Origin: Lysobacteraceae bacterium
Lineage (GTDB): Bacteria > Pseudomonadota > Gammaproteobacteria > Xanthomonadales > Xanthomonadaceae
Reading direction: 5' to 3'
Assembly (NCBI GenBank): GCA_021299355.1
Contig: JAJTGG010000023.1
Span: 1-44,988, forward strand
DNA length: 44,988 bases
A program made the position numbers and the translations under genes. Below the pieces are notes generated by a model that saw only the letters and a program-made list of their open reading frames with translations, was not told where the DNA came from and did not search any database. Positions 15,769 through 24,765 of the stretch are shown in pieces. Every line of letters starts with the position of its first letter. Within the stretch, counting starts at the first letter, position 1.

Positions 15769-18252
15769 ATGAGTAAATTCGATCAACTCGCCGAACGCAT
15801 CATTTTCGGAAACCGCGCCCTTGTGCTGGCCGTATTCGCGCTGGTTACCGTGGCCATGGCCTTCTTCGCCAGCCAACTGAAGGTGGATGCCGGCTTCAAC
15901 AAGCAGGTGCCGCTGCAGCATGAATACATGCGCACCTTCACCGACTACCAGGCCGATTTCGGCGGTGCCAACCGCGTTCTGATTGCGGTCATGGCCAAGG
16001 ATGGCAATATGTTCTCGAAAGAGTACATGGCCACTCTGGAAAACATCACCAACGATGTCATCAACCTGGATGCCACCGACGATGCCAAGGCACGTTCGCT
16101 GTTTACCCCGAACGTGCGCTTCATCGAAGTCGTCGAAGACGGGCTGTCCGGCGGCAATGTCATTCCGCAGGACTTCACCCCGAATCTGGAAGGCTTCGAC
16201 GCCACGCCCGAGCAGTTCGAGAAAATCAAGGGCAACATCGTCAAGGCCGGCATCATCGGCCGTCTGGTCGCCAAGGATTACTCTGGCGCCATGGTCTGGG
16301 CCGACCTGATTCCGGAAAGCGACGTCAATAAGCTCGATTACCAGAAAGTCGCCAAACAGCTGGAAGCGATCCGCAACAAGTACGAGAACGACAACACCAG
16401 TGTGCACATCATCGGCTTCGCCAAAATGGTGGGCGACATCTCCGATGGTGCGATGAGCGTCATCAAATTCTTCCTGATCACCATCGCGTTCACCTGGATT
16501 CTGCTGTTCCTGTATTCCAGCTCGGCCAAACTGGCCTCGCTGACCGTGCTGGCCGCGTTGGTTTCGGTGGTCTGGATGCTGGGCGCACTGAAGCTGATGG
16601 GCTTCGGCATCGATCCGATGAATATGCTGACGCCGTTCCTGATTTTCGCCATCGCGGTCAGTCACGGCGAACAGATGATCAACCGATTCCGCGGCGAGAT
16701 TTTCTTTGGCGGTCTGGAAGAGGGCACCGTTGACGAGCTGCGCGCACGCGCGGCGCATGCTGTCGATCCGCTGACCGCGGCGCACCGCAGCTTCAAGGCA
16801 CTGTTGGTTCCGGGCACCGTGGCGCTGTTGGCCGGCTGCATCGGTTTCGGTGCGATCATGGTGATTCCGATCCAGATGATCCGCGAATTGGCCATCACCG
16901 CCACCGTCGGCGTGGCGCTGACCATCCTGACCGATCTGGTGCTGCTGCCGATTCTGCTCAGTTATACCCGCCTGCGCAATCTCGACAAGAAACGGGAATT
17001 CCGCCTGCGCCAGCTGACCCAATTCGACAAGATCTGGGCCGCGCTGTCCAAGCTGTCACGCCCGAAAGCAGCTGCAACCGTGCTGGCCATCGGTGCCGTA
17101 GTCTGGGCTGCCGCGTGGTGGCAGGGCAACAAGGTGATGATCGGCGATGCCCAGCAGGGCGTGGCCGAGCTGCGGCCGGAAGCCCGCTACAACCAGGATG
17201 CGCGTCTGATCAGCTCCCGTTTTGCGCTCGGCGTGGATACCATGAACATCATCGTTGAAGCCGGTCCTTCTGCCTGTACCACCAGCTACAAGGCCATGGA
17301 AACCATCGACCGCTTCGCCTGGCACATGGCCAATGTCGAAGGTGTTGAACAGGTCATCACCCTGCCGATGGCGGCCAAACAGGTCAATGCCGGCTGGAAT
17401 GACGGTTCGCCGCGCTGGAAAGTGCTGCCGCGCGATCCCGATACCCTGCGCCAATCAACGCAGAGCTTCGAAACCGATTCGGGTCTGCTCAACGCCGACT
17501 GTTCCGCGATTCCGGTAACGGTGTTCACCAAAGACCACAAATCGACCACCATCGACCGCGTGGTCGCCGAAACCAAGAAATTCCGTACCGAGAACAAAGC
17601 CTATGAGGAAGGTTTCGCCAAGAAGCGCGATGCCGCCATGGCCAAGGCTCAGGAAAGCGGCGAGGAGTACACCACCGATCAGGTCAATTTCCGTCTGGCC
17701 ACCGGGCCGCTTGGCGTGCAGGCCGCGACCAACGACACCGTGCGCGAGAAAGAGCACCTGATTCTCTGGCTGCTTTACGGCGCGGTGTTCGTGATGTGCT
17801 GGGTCAGTTTCAAAAGCTGGCGTTCTGCCCTGTGCGTGACCTTGCCGCTTATGCTGGTGACCGAACTCGGTCACAGCCTGATGGTCGAGCTCGGCATCGG
17901 CATGAAGGTGAACACCTTGACCGTGGTCGCGCTCGGCGTCGGCATCGGCGTCGACTATGGCATCTACATCTTTGCGCGAATGCGCGAGGCCCTGAATCAG
18001 GGCAAGACGCTCTCGGAAAGTTACTTCATCGCGCTAAAGACTACCGGCATCGCGATTTTCTATACCGCATTGACGCTGGCGGTGGGCGTGGCCATGTGGA
18101 TCTTCTCCGATCTGAAGTTCCAGGCTGATATGGGCGTGATGCTGACATTCATGTTCGTGGTCAACATGATCGCCGCAATCGTGTTCCTACCGGCGCTTTG
18201 CCGCTGGCTGCTGCGTCCCAAAGAGCAGGACAACTGGGTGGCGCATCTGTAA
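15769..18252 (+). CDS. MMPL/RND superfamily permease
   Basis: An 827-residue inner-membrane transporter of the MMPL branch of the RND superfamily. It has the duplicated layout: helix 1 (about 21-41), a large periplasmic loop, five helices (about 235-405), helix 7 near 440, a second loop, and five C-terminal helices (about 660-815). The second half carries GVGIGVDYGIYIFARMRE with Asp729 in the usual proton-relay place. The equivalent first-half site reads AVSHGEQMINRF (Ser298-His299-Gly300-Glu301) instead of G-x-D-Y. MMPL proteins move lipids and hydrophobic compounds. Context with DUF1302, DUF1329 and YCF48 suggests an envelope lipid or hydrophobic-molecule pathway; substrate unknown. The start has GTGAGG upstream. 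Confidence 0.88.
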   Translation: MSKFDQLAERIIFGNRALVLAVFALVTVAMAFFASQLKVDAGFNKQVPLQHEYMRTFTDYQADFGGANRVLIAVMAKDGNMFSKEYMATLENITNDVINLDATDDAKARSLFTPNVRFIEVVEDGLSGGNVIPQDFTPNLEGFDATPEQFEKIKGNIVKAGIIGRLVAKDYSGAMVWADLIPESDVNKLDYQKVAKQLEAIRNKYENDNTSVHIIGFAKMVGDISDGAMSVIKFFLITIAFTWILLFLYSSSAKLASLTVLAALVSVVWMLGALKLMGFGIDPMNMLTPFLIFAIAVSHGEQMINRFRGEIFFGGLEEGTVDELRARAAHAVDPLTAAHRSFKALLVPGTVALLAGCIGFGAIMVIPIQMIRELAITATVGVALTILTDLVLLPILLSYTRLRNLDKKREFRLRQLTQFDKIWAALSKLSRPKAAATVLAIGAVVWAAAWWQGNKVMIGDAQQGVAELRPEARYNQDARLISSRFALGVDTMNIIVEAGPSACTTSYKAMETIDRFAWHMANVEGVEQVITLPMAAKQVNAGWNDGSPRWKVLPRDPDTLRQSTQSFETDSGLLNADCSAIPVTVFTKDHKSTTIDRVVAETKKFRTENKAYEEGFAKKRDAAMAKAQESGEEYTTDQVNFRLATGPLGVQAATNDTVREKEHLILWLLYGAVFVMCWVSFKSWRSALCVTLPLMLVTELGHSLMVELGIGMKVNTLTVVALGVGIGVDYGIYIFARMREALNQGKTLSESYFIALKTTGIAIFYTALTLAVGVAMWIFSDLKFQADMGVMLTFMFVVNMIAAIVFLPALCRWLLRPKEQDNWVAHL

Positions 18253-18256
18253 TCGA

Positions 18257-18282
18257 AAGGGTCCGCAAGGGCCCTTTTCTTT
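18257..18282 (+). terminator. Intrinsic terminator after the MMPL gene
   Basis: AAGGGTCC-GCAA-GGGCCCTT, eight pairs with one T-G wobble, followed by TTCTTT. It ends the four-gene cluster just before the convergent EamA gene. Confidence 0.75.
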
Positions 18283-18288
18283 AAGTGA

Positions 18289-19200
18289 TTAAACCAAGTC
18301 CGCCGCCACCGGCGGTTCCGGTTTTGCTTTCTGCAGATTTCGGAGGGCCACGTCGAACACGCCCGACAGCACCATTGCGCCGCCGATCCAGACCCGGATG
18401 CCGACATGGTCACCCAGCAAGACGACACCGAGGATGGCTGCCAGCAGCGGTGCGGTCAGAAGATAGGGCGTAATCATCGCCACTGGATGACGCTTGATCA
18501 AAACAAAGAACAGACCATGCCCAACCAGTGACGCGATCAGCGCGGCGTAGAACACGCCGATCCAGGCCTGCATGCCGGCGTTTTGGATATGTGCCAACGG
18601 GTTGCCTTCCACCAGTACGCTTATCAGCCAGATCGGAATCAGGCCGATGGCGGCGGTCCAACCCTGCTGCTGGATCAGGTCCATCTGCAGGCCGCGCATG
18701 GCGATGGTGCCAAGCGCGATGAACAGGGCTGATACCAGCATCAGCCCCAGCGGCAGCGGATCGGCCAGCATGGCCGCATCGAAGCCGAGTACCAGAACAC
18801 CCAGAAAGCTGACCGCGATGGCGCTGCCGGTGCGCCAGTGGAATTTTTCTCCGAGCAGCCACCAGGCGAGCAGAGCCACCATCGGCACATAGCTTTGCAT
18901 CACGATCGCCGGTGAGGCGATGTTGTGCGAGAGCTTGAGCGACCAGAAGCTGAACGCGAAATGCAGCACGCCGTTGAACAGCGCCACCGCCAGCAGTCGC
19001 GGCCAGACCGTGCGTGGCGGCAGTTTCAGGAAGGCGCCGATCAGCAAAGTCAGCAACAGCAGGCGAAGCGCAGTGAACAGGAACGGCGGAAAATCCTGCA
19101 AGGCCAGTTTCGAAGTGATGAAGTTGCCGGCCCAGGCCAAACAGATCAGCGCGACCAGGCCGAGTTCACGGCCGCTGAGGCGGCCGCTTTCAGATGGCAA
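18289..19200 (-). CDS. EamA/DMT-superfamily permease (second copy)
   Basis: A 303-residue inner-membrane protein with ten hydrophobic segments in two EamA halves; the first half starts LGLVALICLAWAGNFITSK and contains LRLLLLTLLIGAFLKLP, and the second includes GLFFVLIKRHPVAMITPYLL. It is of the YdcZ/RhtA/EamA-type exporter class, and the substrate is unknown. It is not close in sequence to the other EamA protein at 1661-2566. No ATG precedes the first helix in frame, so the start is TTG at 19200, which overlaps the last codons of the Mpo1-like gene by 11 bases; translation is probably coupled to that gene. Confidence 0.85.
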   Translation of the reverse strand: MPSESGRLSGRELGLVALICLAWAGNFITSKLALQDFPPFLFTALRLLLLTLLIGAFLKLPPRTVWPRLLAVALFNGVLHFAFSFWSLKLSHNIASPAIVMQSYVPMVALLAWWLLGEKFHWRTGSAIAVSFLGVLVLGFDAAMLADPLPLGLMLVSALFIALGTIAMRGLQMDLIQQQGWTAAIGLIPIWLISVLVEGNPLAHIQNAGMQAWIGVFYAALIASLVGHGLFFVLIKRHPVAMITPYLLTAPLLAAILGVVLLGDHVGIRVWIGGAMVLSGVFDVALRNLQKAKPEPPVAADLV

Positions 19201-19654
19201 TGCCGGTCTTCTTGTACAGCTTGCTCAGTGTCCACAGCGGACCGACCAGCAGGTAGACCAGGTCGGTGAAGAAGCTCGGGCGTTTGCCTTCCCATTTGTG
19301 GCCGATGAACTGACCGAACCAGGCCACGATGAATACGCCGATGGTGATTTTGAGCAGACCATCGATGCCGAAGCGGGCGGCCAGCGCATAATTGATGAAA
19401 CCGAAAGCGACGAAACCGAGCAGGCTACCCAGGGCCAGCGATTTGGAAAGTTTCCAGTAGTACATCCAGGTGAAAAACAGTGCGAAGGCGAACCAGAAAC
19501 CCGGCTTGAGCAGGCTCTCCGGAACCGGAATGCACCAGAGCATGGCGGTGACCGTCCACACGATCAACGGTACGCAGATCAGATGCATGCGCTGGTTGGC
19601 GGGGTTCTGGTGGTCGTTCGAATAATTCGTCAGCAGTTCGTCGATGCGGCGCAT
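19190..19654 (-). CDS. Mpo1-like (DUF962/YGL010w) membrane protein
   Basis: A 154-residue protein with about four membrane segments and the two conserved histidine regions of the family: YSNDHQNPANQRMHLICVP near residue 10 and GQFIGHKWEGKRPSFF near residue 115. Yeast Mpo1 is an Fe(II)-dependent dioxygenase for alpha-oxidation of 2-hydroxy fatty acids in the endoplasmic reticulum; bacterial members conserve the histidines, but their substrates are little studied. The start at 19654 is chosen for a GGAGTAA ribosome site and the usual family N-terminus MRRIDELL. It starts 4 bases after purC and overlaps the EamA gene, forming a three-gene unit. Confidence 0.82.
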   Translation of the reverse strand: MRRIDELLTNYSNDHQNPANQRMHLICVPLIVWTVTAMLWCIPVPESLLKPGFWFAFALFFTWMYYWKLSKSLALGSLLGFVAFGFINYALAARFGIDGLLKITIGVFIVAWFGQFIGHKWEGKRPSFFTDLVYLLVGPLWTLSKLYKKTGIAI

Positions 19655-19658
19655 GGGC

Positions 19659-20552
19659 TTACTCCACGGTGATATCGGCAAGGCGAAGCAGGGCTTCGGC
19701 GTATTTGCCGCGGGTGGCGGCGATGATCTCGGCCGGCACGTGCGGGCCGGGCGCGGTCTTGTTCCAGTCCAGGGTTTCCAGGTAGTCGCGCACGTACTGT
19801 TTGTCGTAGCTGGGCGGGCTGACGCCCACTTGGTAGGTATCTGCCGGCCAGAAACGCGAGGAATCCGGGGTCAGCATTTCATCCATCACGTGCAGCACGC
19901 CGTTTTCATCCAGACCGAATTCCAGCTTGGTGTCGGCGATGATGATGCCGCGCTCGCGTGCGTAACGGGCCGCGAAGGCGTAAATTTCGAGGGTTTTGGC
20001 ACGGATCTGCTCGGCCAGCTCGGCGCCGATTTTATCCACCACCACATCGAAGCCGACGTTCTCGTCGTGGTCGCCGACCGCCGCTTTGGTGCTGGGCGTG
20101 AAAATCGGCTCCGGCAGTTGTTCGGCCTGACGCAACCCGGTCGGAAGGCGGATGCCGCAGATGGCGCCATTGGCCTGATAGTCCTTCCAGCCCGATCCGA
20201 TGATGTAGCCGCGGGCGATGGCTTCCACCGGCAGGGCTTTCAATTTCTTGGCGACCACCGAACGCTTGGTGTACAGCGCAGCTTGCACGCCCGCCGGCAA
20301 CACCGAGGCCACCGGTTCGTGTGTCAGGTGGTTGGGGCACAGGTGCGCGGTTTTGCCGAACCAGAAGTTGGAAATCTGGCAGAGCATTTCACCTTTGCCG
20401 GGAATCGGGTCGGGCAGAACCACATCAAAAGCGGATAAACGGTCGGAGGCGACCATCAGCAGGCGGTTGCCGGGCAGGCCATAGACGTCACGGACCTTGC
20501 CGCGGTGCAGCAGGGGCAGGTCGAGATCGGAGGTGTGCAGGGTGGTGGCCAC
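19659..20552 (-). CDS. purC: Phosphoribosylaminoimidazole-succinocarboxamide synthase
   Basis: A 297-residue SAICAR synthase, which joins aspartate to CAIR in purine synthesis using ATP. Typical segments: [12 protein letters not shown] near residue 15, [21 protein letters not shown] near 35, [16 protein letters not shown] near 110, and [13 protein letters not shown] and [12 protein letters not shown] near 207-235. Length and content match the long (about 300-residue) type found in yeast and many proteobacteria rather than the 237-residue E. coli form. The start is GTG with an AAGG ribosome site 7 bases upstream. Divergent from the cytochrome c gene. Confidence 0.95.
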   Translation of the reverse strand: MATTLHTSDLDLPLLHRGKVRDVYGLPGNRLLMVASDRLSAFDVVLPDPIPGKGEMLCQISNFWFGKTAHLCPNHLTHEPVASVLPAGVQAALYTKRSVVAKKLKALPVEAIARGYIIGSGWKDYQANGAICGIRLPTGLRQAEQLPEPIFTPSTKAAVGDHDENVGFDVVVDKIGAELAEQIRAKTLEIYAFAARYARERGIIIADTKLEFGLDENGVLHVMDEMLTPDSSRFWPADTYQVGVSPPSYDKQYVRDYLETLDWNKTAPGPHVPAEIIAATRGKYAEALLRLADITVE

Positions 20553-20626
20553 GGGGTACCTTGGAATGAACGCGGACTTTCATTATTGTACCGCTAAGCG
20601 GGCGTGCCGACTGCTAGAATACCGGC

Positions 20627-20926
20627 ATGTCCCGCGTCCTTTTCCTACTCCTGCTCGCATTCAGCCCATGGGCGGCCGGCCAAAGCAAGGCCCCGCCGAA
20701 ATCCGGCCAGTGCACCGCCTGTCATGGCGCCGACGGCCAAAGCCGGATTGCGGCCAATCCCATCCTGCGCTGCCAGCATGAAGCCTACCTGGTCACGGCA
20801 CTGAACGCGTACCGCAGCGGCAGCCGCAAACACCCGGTAATGAACAGCATCGCCAATACCCTGCAGCCGAAAGACATTTCCAGTCTGGCCGCCTGGTATG
20901 CCAACCAACCCGGATGCCGCAAATGA
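20627..20926 (+). CDS. Small c-type cytochrome
   Basis: A 99-residue exported protein with a signal peptide (residues 1-18, ending WAAG) and a single haem c site CTACH at residues 29-33. The layout resembles the small class I cytochromes (c553/c4-half type): GQCTACHGADGQS, then YLVTALNAYRSGSRKHPVM with a possible axial Met, and a C-terminal IASSLAAWYANQ-like helix. Two extra cysteines (in LRCQHEAY and near the C-terminus) could form a disulfide. It should carry electrons in the periplasm; the partner is unknown. Its stop overlaps the next gene by four bases. Confidence 0.82.
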   Translation: MSRVLFLLLLAFSPWAAGQSKAPPKSGQCTACHGADGQSRIAANPILRCQHEAYLVTALNAYRSGSRKHPVMNSIANTLQPKDISSLAAWYANQPGCRK

Positions 20927-21288
20927 ATGCATGGTCAAAATGGAAAGGCAAGATCATCGGTGGCCTGATCGGCCTGTTGCTGCGCCGACCGGTGTTCATC
21001 ATCATCGGAATCGTCATCGGTCACTTGTATGACAAGGGCGCATTTTACGGCAAACGCACGTCTGATGTTCCGCCTTCCGGTAACGCCGAGAATCCGTATG
21101 CGGTGCTGGATGTCGATGAAAGCGCCGACATGGAGGCCATCGATGCCGCCTACCGGCGCCGGATGTCCGAATACCACCCCGATAAAGTCGCCAATGCCGC
21201 TCCTGAAATCAAGGAGCTGGCCGAACGCCGCGCACGCGACATCAATGCGGCTTATGAAGAAATCCGCAAACGCCGGCAACAACCCTGA
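20923..21288 (+). CDS. Membrane-anchored J-domain protein (DjlA-like)
   Basis: A 121-residue protein with an N-terminal membrane segment ([24 protein letters not shown], shown by its ends at about residues 8-34) and a C-terminal J domain from about residue 57: [19 protein letters not shown], the HPDK tetrapeptide in [11 protein letters not shown], and a long last helix. J domains stimulate DnaK ATPase. E. coli DjlA has the same membrane-plus-J-domain parts but with a large middle domain that is missing here. The start at 20923 forms an ATGA overlap with the cytochrome gene; an ATG three codons earlier is possible. Confidence 0.78.
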   Translation: MNAWSKWKGKIIGGLIGLLLRRPVFIIIGIVIGHLYDKGAFYGKRTSDVPPSGNAENPYAVLDVDESADMEAIDAAYRRRMSEYHPDKVANAAPEIKELAERRARDINAAYEEIRKRRQQP

Positions 21289-21296
21289 GGCCCGCC

Positions 21297-21965
21297 ATGA
21301 AACCGATCATCGCTCCGTCCATCCTGTCCGCCAATTTCGCCAAGCTCGGCGAGGAAGTCGATGCCGTGCTCGCCGCCGGTGCCGATTGGGTGCATTTCGA
21401 CGTGATGGACAACCACTATGTGCCCAATCTCACCATCGGCCCGCTGGTCTGTGAAGCTCTGCGCAAACACGGCGTAACCGCGCCGATCGATGTGCATCTG
21501 ATGGTCAAGCCGGTCGACCGCATCATCCCCGACTTCGCCAAGGCCGGCGCCAGCCTGATCAGTTTTCACCCGGAGGCTTCCGAGCATGTCGATCGCACCA
21601 TCGGCCTGATCCACGACAGCGGTTGCCAGGCCGGTCTGGTGCTGAATCCGGCCACGCCGCTGAACGTCCTCGACCACGTGCTCGACAAGCTCGATCTGGT
21701 GCTGATCATGTCGGTCAATCCCGGCTTCGGCGGTCAGAGCTTCATTCCGCAGGCGCTCGATAAGATCCGCTTGGTGCGCGAACGCATCCGCGAAACCGGC
21801 CGTCTGATCCGCTTGGAAGTGGACGGCGGCATCAAGATCGACAACATCGGTGCCGTGGCTGAAGCCGGCGCCGATGCCTTTGTGGCTGGATCGGCCATTT
21901 TCGGGGCCACCGATTACGCCGAGACCATCCGGCGCATGCGCGACGAGATCGCCAAAGCCCTATGA
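21297..21965 (+). CDS. rpe: Ribulose-phosphate 3-epimerase
   Basis: A 222-residue TIM-barrel enzyme interconverting ribulose 5-phosphate and xylulose 5-phosphate. Conserved segments: [31 protein letters not shown] with metal/catalytic Asp, [18 protein letters not shown] and [10 protein letters not shown]. Full family length. A GAGG ribosome site precedes the ATG. Its stop overlaps the trpE start as ATGA, so trpE translation is probably coupled to rpe, the arrangement common in gammaproteobacteria with rpe-(gph)-trpE. Confidence 0.96.
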   Translation: MKPIIAPSILSANFAKLGEEVDAVLAAGADWVHFDVMDNHYVPNLTIGPLVCEALRKHGVTAPIDVHLMVKPVDRIIPDFAKAGASLISFHPEASEHVDRTIGLIHDSGCQAGLVLNPATPLNVLDHVLDKLDLVLIMSVNPGFGGQSFIPQALDKIRLVRERIRETGRLIRLEVDGGIKIDNIGAVAEAGADAFVAGSAIFGATDYAETIRRMRDEIAKAL

Positions 21966-23437
21966 CCGATCAGGCCGAATTCGACCGGGCGGTATCCGCG
22001 GGCTACAACCGCATTCCGGTCGTGCGCGAGGTGCTGTCCGACCTCGATACCCCGCTGTCGGTCTATCTCAAATTGGCCGACGGCCCGAACACCTATCTGT
22101 TCGAATCGGTTGAGGGCGGTGAAACCTGGGGACGCTATTCCATCATCGGTCTGCCTGCGCGGCGCAGCTTCGTGTTCCGCGGCCACCAGTTCGAAGAACA
22201 GGATTGCGGCGTGACCGTCGCATCCGAAACCTTGGTCGATCCGCTGGCGAAGGTGGATGAATTGCGTGAACGGTATCGTGTTCCGAAACTGCCGCAGCTG
22301 CCGGATTTCAGTGGTGGTTTGGTCGGCTACTTCGGATTCGAAACCATTGCCTGGATCGAGCCCAAGCTGGCGGCCTCGCACAAGCCCGATGCGTTGCCGG
22401 TGCCGGACGCACTCTTGCTGCTCAGCGAGGAAGTGGCGGTGTTCGACAATCTGAAAGGCCGACTGTATCTGATCGTACATGCCGATCCGTCCGAGCCGCA
22501 GGCCTTCGCCAAAGCCCAGCGTCGGCTGGATGAGCTGGTGTACCGTCTTCGCCATTCCGGGCGCAGTTACCCGGATGTGCTGCATCCGTCATTGCTGGAT
22601 GAATCCGATTTCGTCTCCGGATTCTCCGAACCGGAATTCACTGCTGCGGTGGCCAAGGCCAAGGATTATATCCGCGCCGGGGACGCTTTCCAGGTGGTGC
22701 TGAGCCAGCGCATGAGCATTCCGTTCAAAGCGCGGCCTGTCGATGTCTACCGCGCATTGCGGGCATTGAATCCCTCGCCTTACATGTACTTCCTGGATTT
22801 CGGCGGCTATCAGGTGGTCGGATCTTCGCCGGAAATCCTGGTGCGTGCCAAGAATGGCCGGGTCACCGTGCGCCCCATCGCCGGCACCCGTCCGCGCGGC
22901 GCCGATGCCGAGCACGATGCTGCGCTGGAAACCGAACTGCTGAACGATGCCAAGGAATGCGCCGAGCACCTGATGCTGATTGATCTGGGTCGTAATGACG
23001 TCGGCCGCGTGGCCGAACCGAATTCGGTGACCGTGCCGCAGCGTTTCGTGATCGAGCGCTATTCGCATGTGATGCACATCGTTTCGGAAGTGCAGGGCCG
23101 ATTGAAAGACGGGCTCGGCTTTGCCGACATCTTCCGCGCCACCTTCCCGGCCGGCACGGTCAGCGGTGCGCCGAAAATCCGTGCGCTGGAAATCATCCAG
23201 GAACTGGAACCGCACAAGCGCCACATCTACTCCGGCGCAGTGGGTTACATCAACTGGTGGGGTGACACCGACACCGCCATCGCCATCCGAACCGCAGTAA
23301 TTATGGACGGCATGCTGCATGTGCAGGCCGGTGCCGGCATCGTTTACGATTCGCAGCCGGCTATGGAGTGGCAGGAAACCATGAACAAAGGCCGCGCCCT
23401 GTTCCGCGCCGTACAGCAGGCGGCACAGGGGCTGTAA
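21962..23437 (+). CDS. trpE: Anthranilate synthase component I
   Basis: A 491-residue chorismate-using enzyme making anthranilate with TrpG. The N-terminal Trp-binding part contains [17 protein letters not shown] near residue 40, and the catalytic half has [37 protein letters not shown], the [19 protein letters not shown] block, and [11 protein letters not shown] near the end. These are all the usual chorismate-binding landmarks. The reading frame overlaps rpe by 4 bases. No leader peptide or attenuator can fit before it, so tryptophan control must act further upstream or by feedback inhibition. Confidence 0.96.
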   Translation: MTDQAEFDRAVSAGYNRIPVVREVLSDLDTPLSVYLKLADGPNTYLFESVEGGETWGRYSIIGLPARRSFVFRGHQFEEQDCGVTVASETLVDPLAKVDELRERYRVPKLPQLPDFSGGLVGYFGFETIAWIEPKLAASHKPDALPVPDALLLLSEEVAVFDNLKGRLYLIVHADPSEPQAFAKAQRRLDELVYRLRHSGRSYPDVLHPSLLDESDFVSGFSEPEFTAAVAKAKDYIRAGDAFQVVLSQRMSIPFKARPVDVYRALRALNPSPYMYFLDFGGYQVVGSSPEILVRAKNGRVTVRPIAGTRPRGADAEHDAALETELLNDAKECAEHLMLIDLGRNDVGRVAEPNSVTVPQRFVIERYSHVMHIVSEVQGRLKDGLGFADIFRATFPAGTVSGAPKIRALEIIQELEPHKRHIYSGAVGYINWWGDTDTAIAIRTAVIMDGMLHVQAGAGIVYDSQPAMEWQETMNKGRALFRAVQQAAQGL

Positions 23438-23453
23438 TCAACCAGGAGTATCT

Positions 23454-24173
23454 ATGAAAATCCGATTGGTCTGTGTGTTGTCCGCTCTGATGTTCGCCGG
23501 CACGCTTGCCGCGCAATCGCTTCCGGCATCGCCCTATGTAGTGGTGCGTGGTCATGCCGAACGCAGTCTGGCGCCGGACCGCTTCGAGGTCGGCATTACC
23601 GTGCAGAAGTCCAGTCTATCGACCTCGGAAGCCAGCGCGGTGGTCGAGCAGAAAACCGGTGAAATCGTCGGCAATCTGAAGGCCGCCGGCCTGAAGCCGG
23701 CGCAGATTACCGCCACCAACATCAGCATCAATCCCGAGTACCGCTATGACAACACCACGCAGCGCAACGTGTTTACCGGCAATCAGGTGACCCGCAACAT
23801 CTCGGCGAAATTCAACGACAAGAAAAGCCTGCAGAAATTTCTGGCGCAGGTGCCGGCCGGCGAAGAAATCCGCGTCAGCGGCATTTCGCCGTCGCTCAGC
23901 AGCCAGAAAGCAGTGGAAGCCGAACTGCTGGATGCCGCCGTGGTGGATGTGAAGAAACAGGCGGAAACCCTGCTCGGCAAATTTGGCCTGAAAATCATCG
24001 GCATCCATTCCATCTCGCAGGACGCGCCGAGCATCGGTTTCGAGGCCAAGGCCATGTACCGCAGCATGGATGCGGCCGCCGCACCGCCGCCGCCTTTGGG
24101 TGACACGTTGGAAGAGGGCCAGATCATGGTCAGCAAAGACGTGTACGTGGTGTATCTGATCGCGGCCAAGTAA
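23454..24173 (+). CDS. SIMPL-domain (DUF541) periplasmic protein
   Basis: A 239-residue exported protein with a signal peptide (residues 1-21, ending LAAQS) and a SIMPL domain beginning PYVVVRGHAERSLAPDRFEV and containing INPEYRYDN and the C-terminal ISPSLSSQKAVEAELL to AKAMYRSMDAAA region. SIMPL proteins (E. coli YggE-like, named for a mouse signalling protein) form oligomers in the periplasm and have been tied to oxidative stress; their biochemistry is not settled. It sits inside the trp run, with AGGAG seven bases before the ATG, 16 bases after trpE. Confidence 0.85.
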   Translation: MKIRLVCVLSALMFAGTLAAQSLPASPYVVVRGHAERSLAPDRFEVGITVQKSSLSTSEASAVVEQKTGEIVGNLKAAGLKPAQITATNISINPEYRYDNTTQRNVFTGNQVTRNISAKFNDKKSLQKFLAQVPAGEEIRVSGISPSLSSQKAVEAELLDAAVVDVKKQAETLLGKFGLKIIGIHSISQDAPSIGFEAKAMYRSMDAAAAPPPPLGDTLEEGQIMVSKDVYVVYLIAAK

Positions 24174-24176
24174 GCC

Positions 24177-24707
24177 ATGACGATCGAATCTCGCATCAAG
24201 GCCGCCATCCGCGATGTGCCCGATTTCCCCAAGGAAGGCATCCTGTTCAAGGATGTGACCACCCTGCTGCTGCATCCGGCGCTGGCCAATCAGGTGCTGG
24301 ATGCCCTGGTCGAGACTTATGCAGCTGCTGCGTTGGATGCCGTCGCCGGCATCGAAAGCCGCGGCTTCCTGTTCGGCAATGCCTTGGCGCTGCGTCTGGG
24401 CAAACCGTTCGTGATGATCCGCAAGGCCGGCAAGCTGCCGGCCGAGAAAATCAGTCACAGTTACGAACTGGAATATGGCCACGCCACCATCGAAATGCAC
24501 CGCGATGCGGTGAGTCCGGGCCAGCGCGTGCTGATCCATGACGATCTGTTGGCCACCGGCGGTTCGGCAGAAGCGGCTGCCCAATTGATCCGCGACGCCG
24601 GCGCCGAAGTGGCTGGGTTCAGTTTTCTGGTCGAACTCGGCTTTCTGGGTGGGCGCAGCAGACTGCAAGCCTTGCATCCGGATGTCCGGAGTCTGGCGGT
24701 GTATTGA
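24177..24707 (+). CDS. apt: Adenine phosphoribosyltransferase
   Basis: A 176-residue purine-salvage enzyme converting adenine and PRPP to AMP. Characteristic: IRDVPDFPKEGILFKDVTTLL at the start, AGIESRGFLFG near residue 58, and the PRPP-binding loop VLIHDDLLATGGSAEAA near residue 118. Length is standard. It begins 3 bases after the SIMPL gene, so the two are co-transcribed in the gap between trpE and trpG. Confidence 0.95.
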   Translation: MTIESRIKAAIRDVPDFPKEGILFKDVTTLLLHPALANQVLDALVETYAAAALDAVAGIESRGFLFGNALALRLGKPFVMIRKAGKLPAEKISHSYELEYGHATIEMHRDAVSPGQRVLIHDDLLATGGSAEAAAQLIRDAGAEVAGFSFLVELGFLGGRSRLQALHPDVRSLAVY

Positions 24708-24765
24708 ATACGGCAACATCACTCCGGCATGCGATAATACGAAGCCGGAATAGGAATGCCCCGCC

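Noticed and set aside
15739-17022. A 427-codon minus-strand frame within the MMPL gene.
   Set aside because: Antisense shadow of a high-G+C gene; no family features.
21930-21965. Tryptophan attenuator or leader peptide before trpE.
   Set aside because: trpE overlaps rpe, leaving no room for a leader, and no Trp-codon run was seen.
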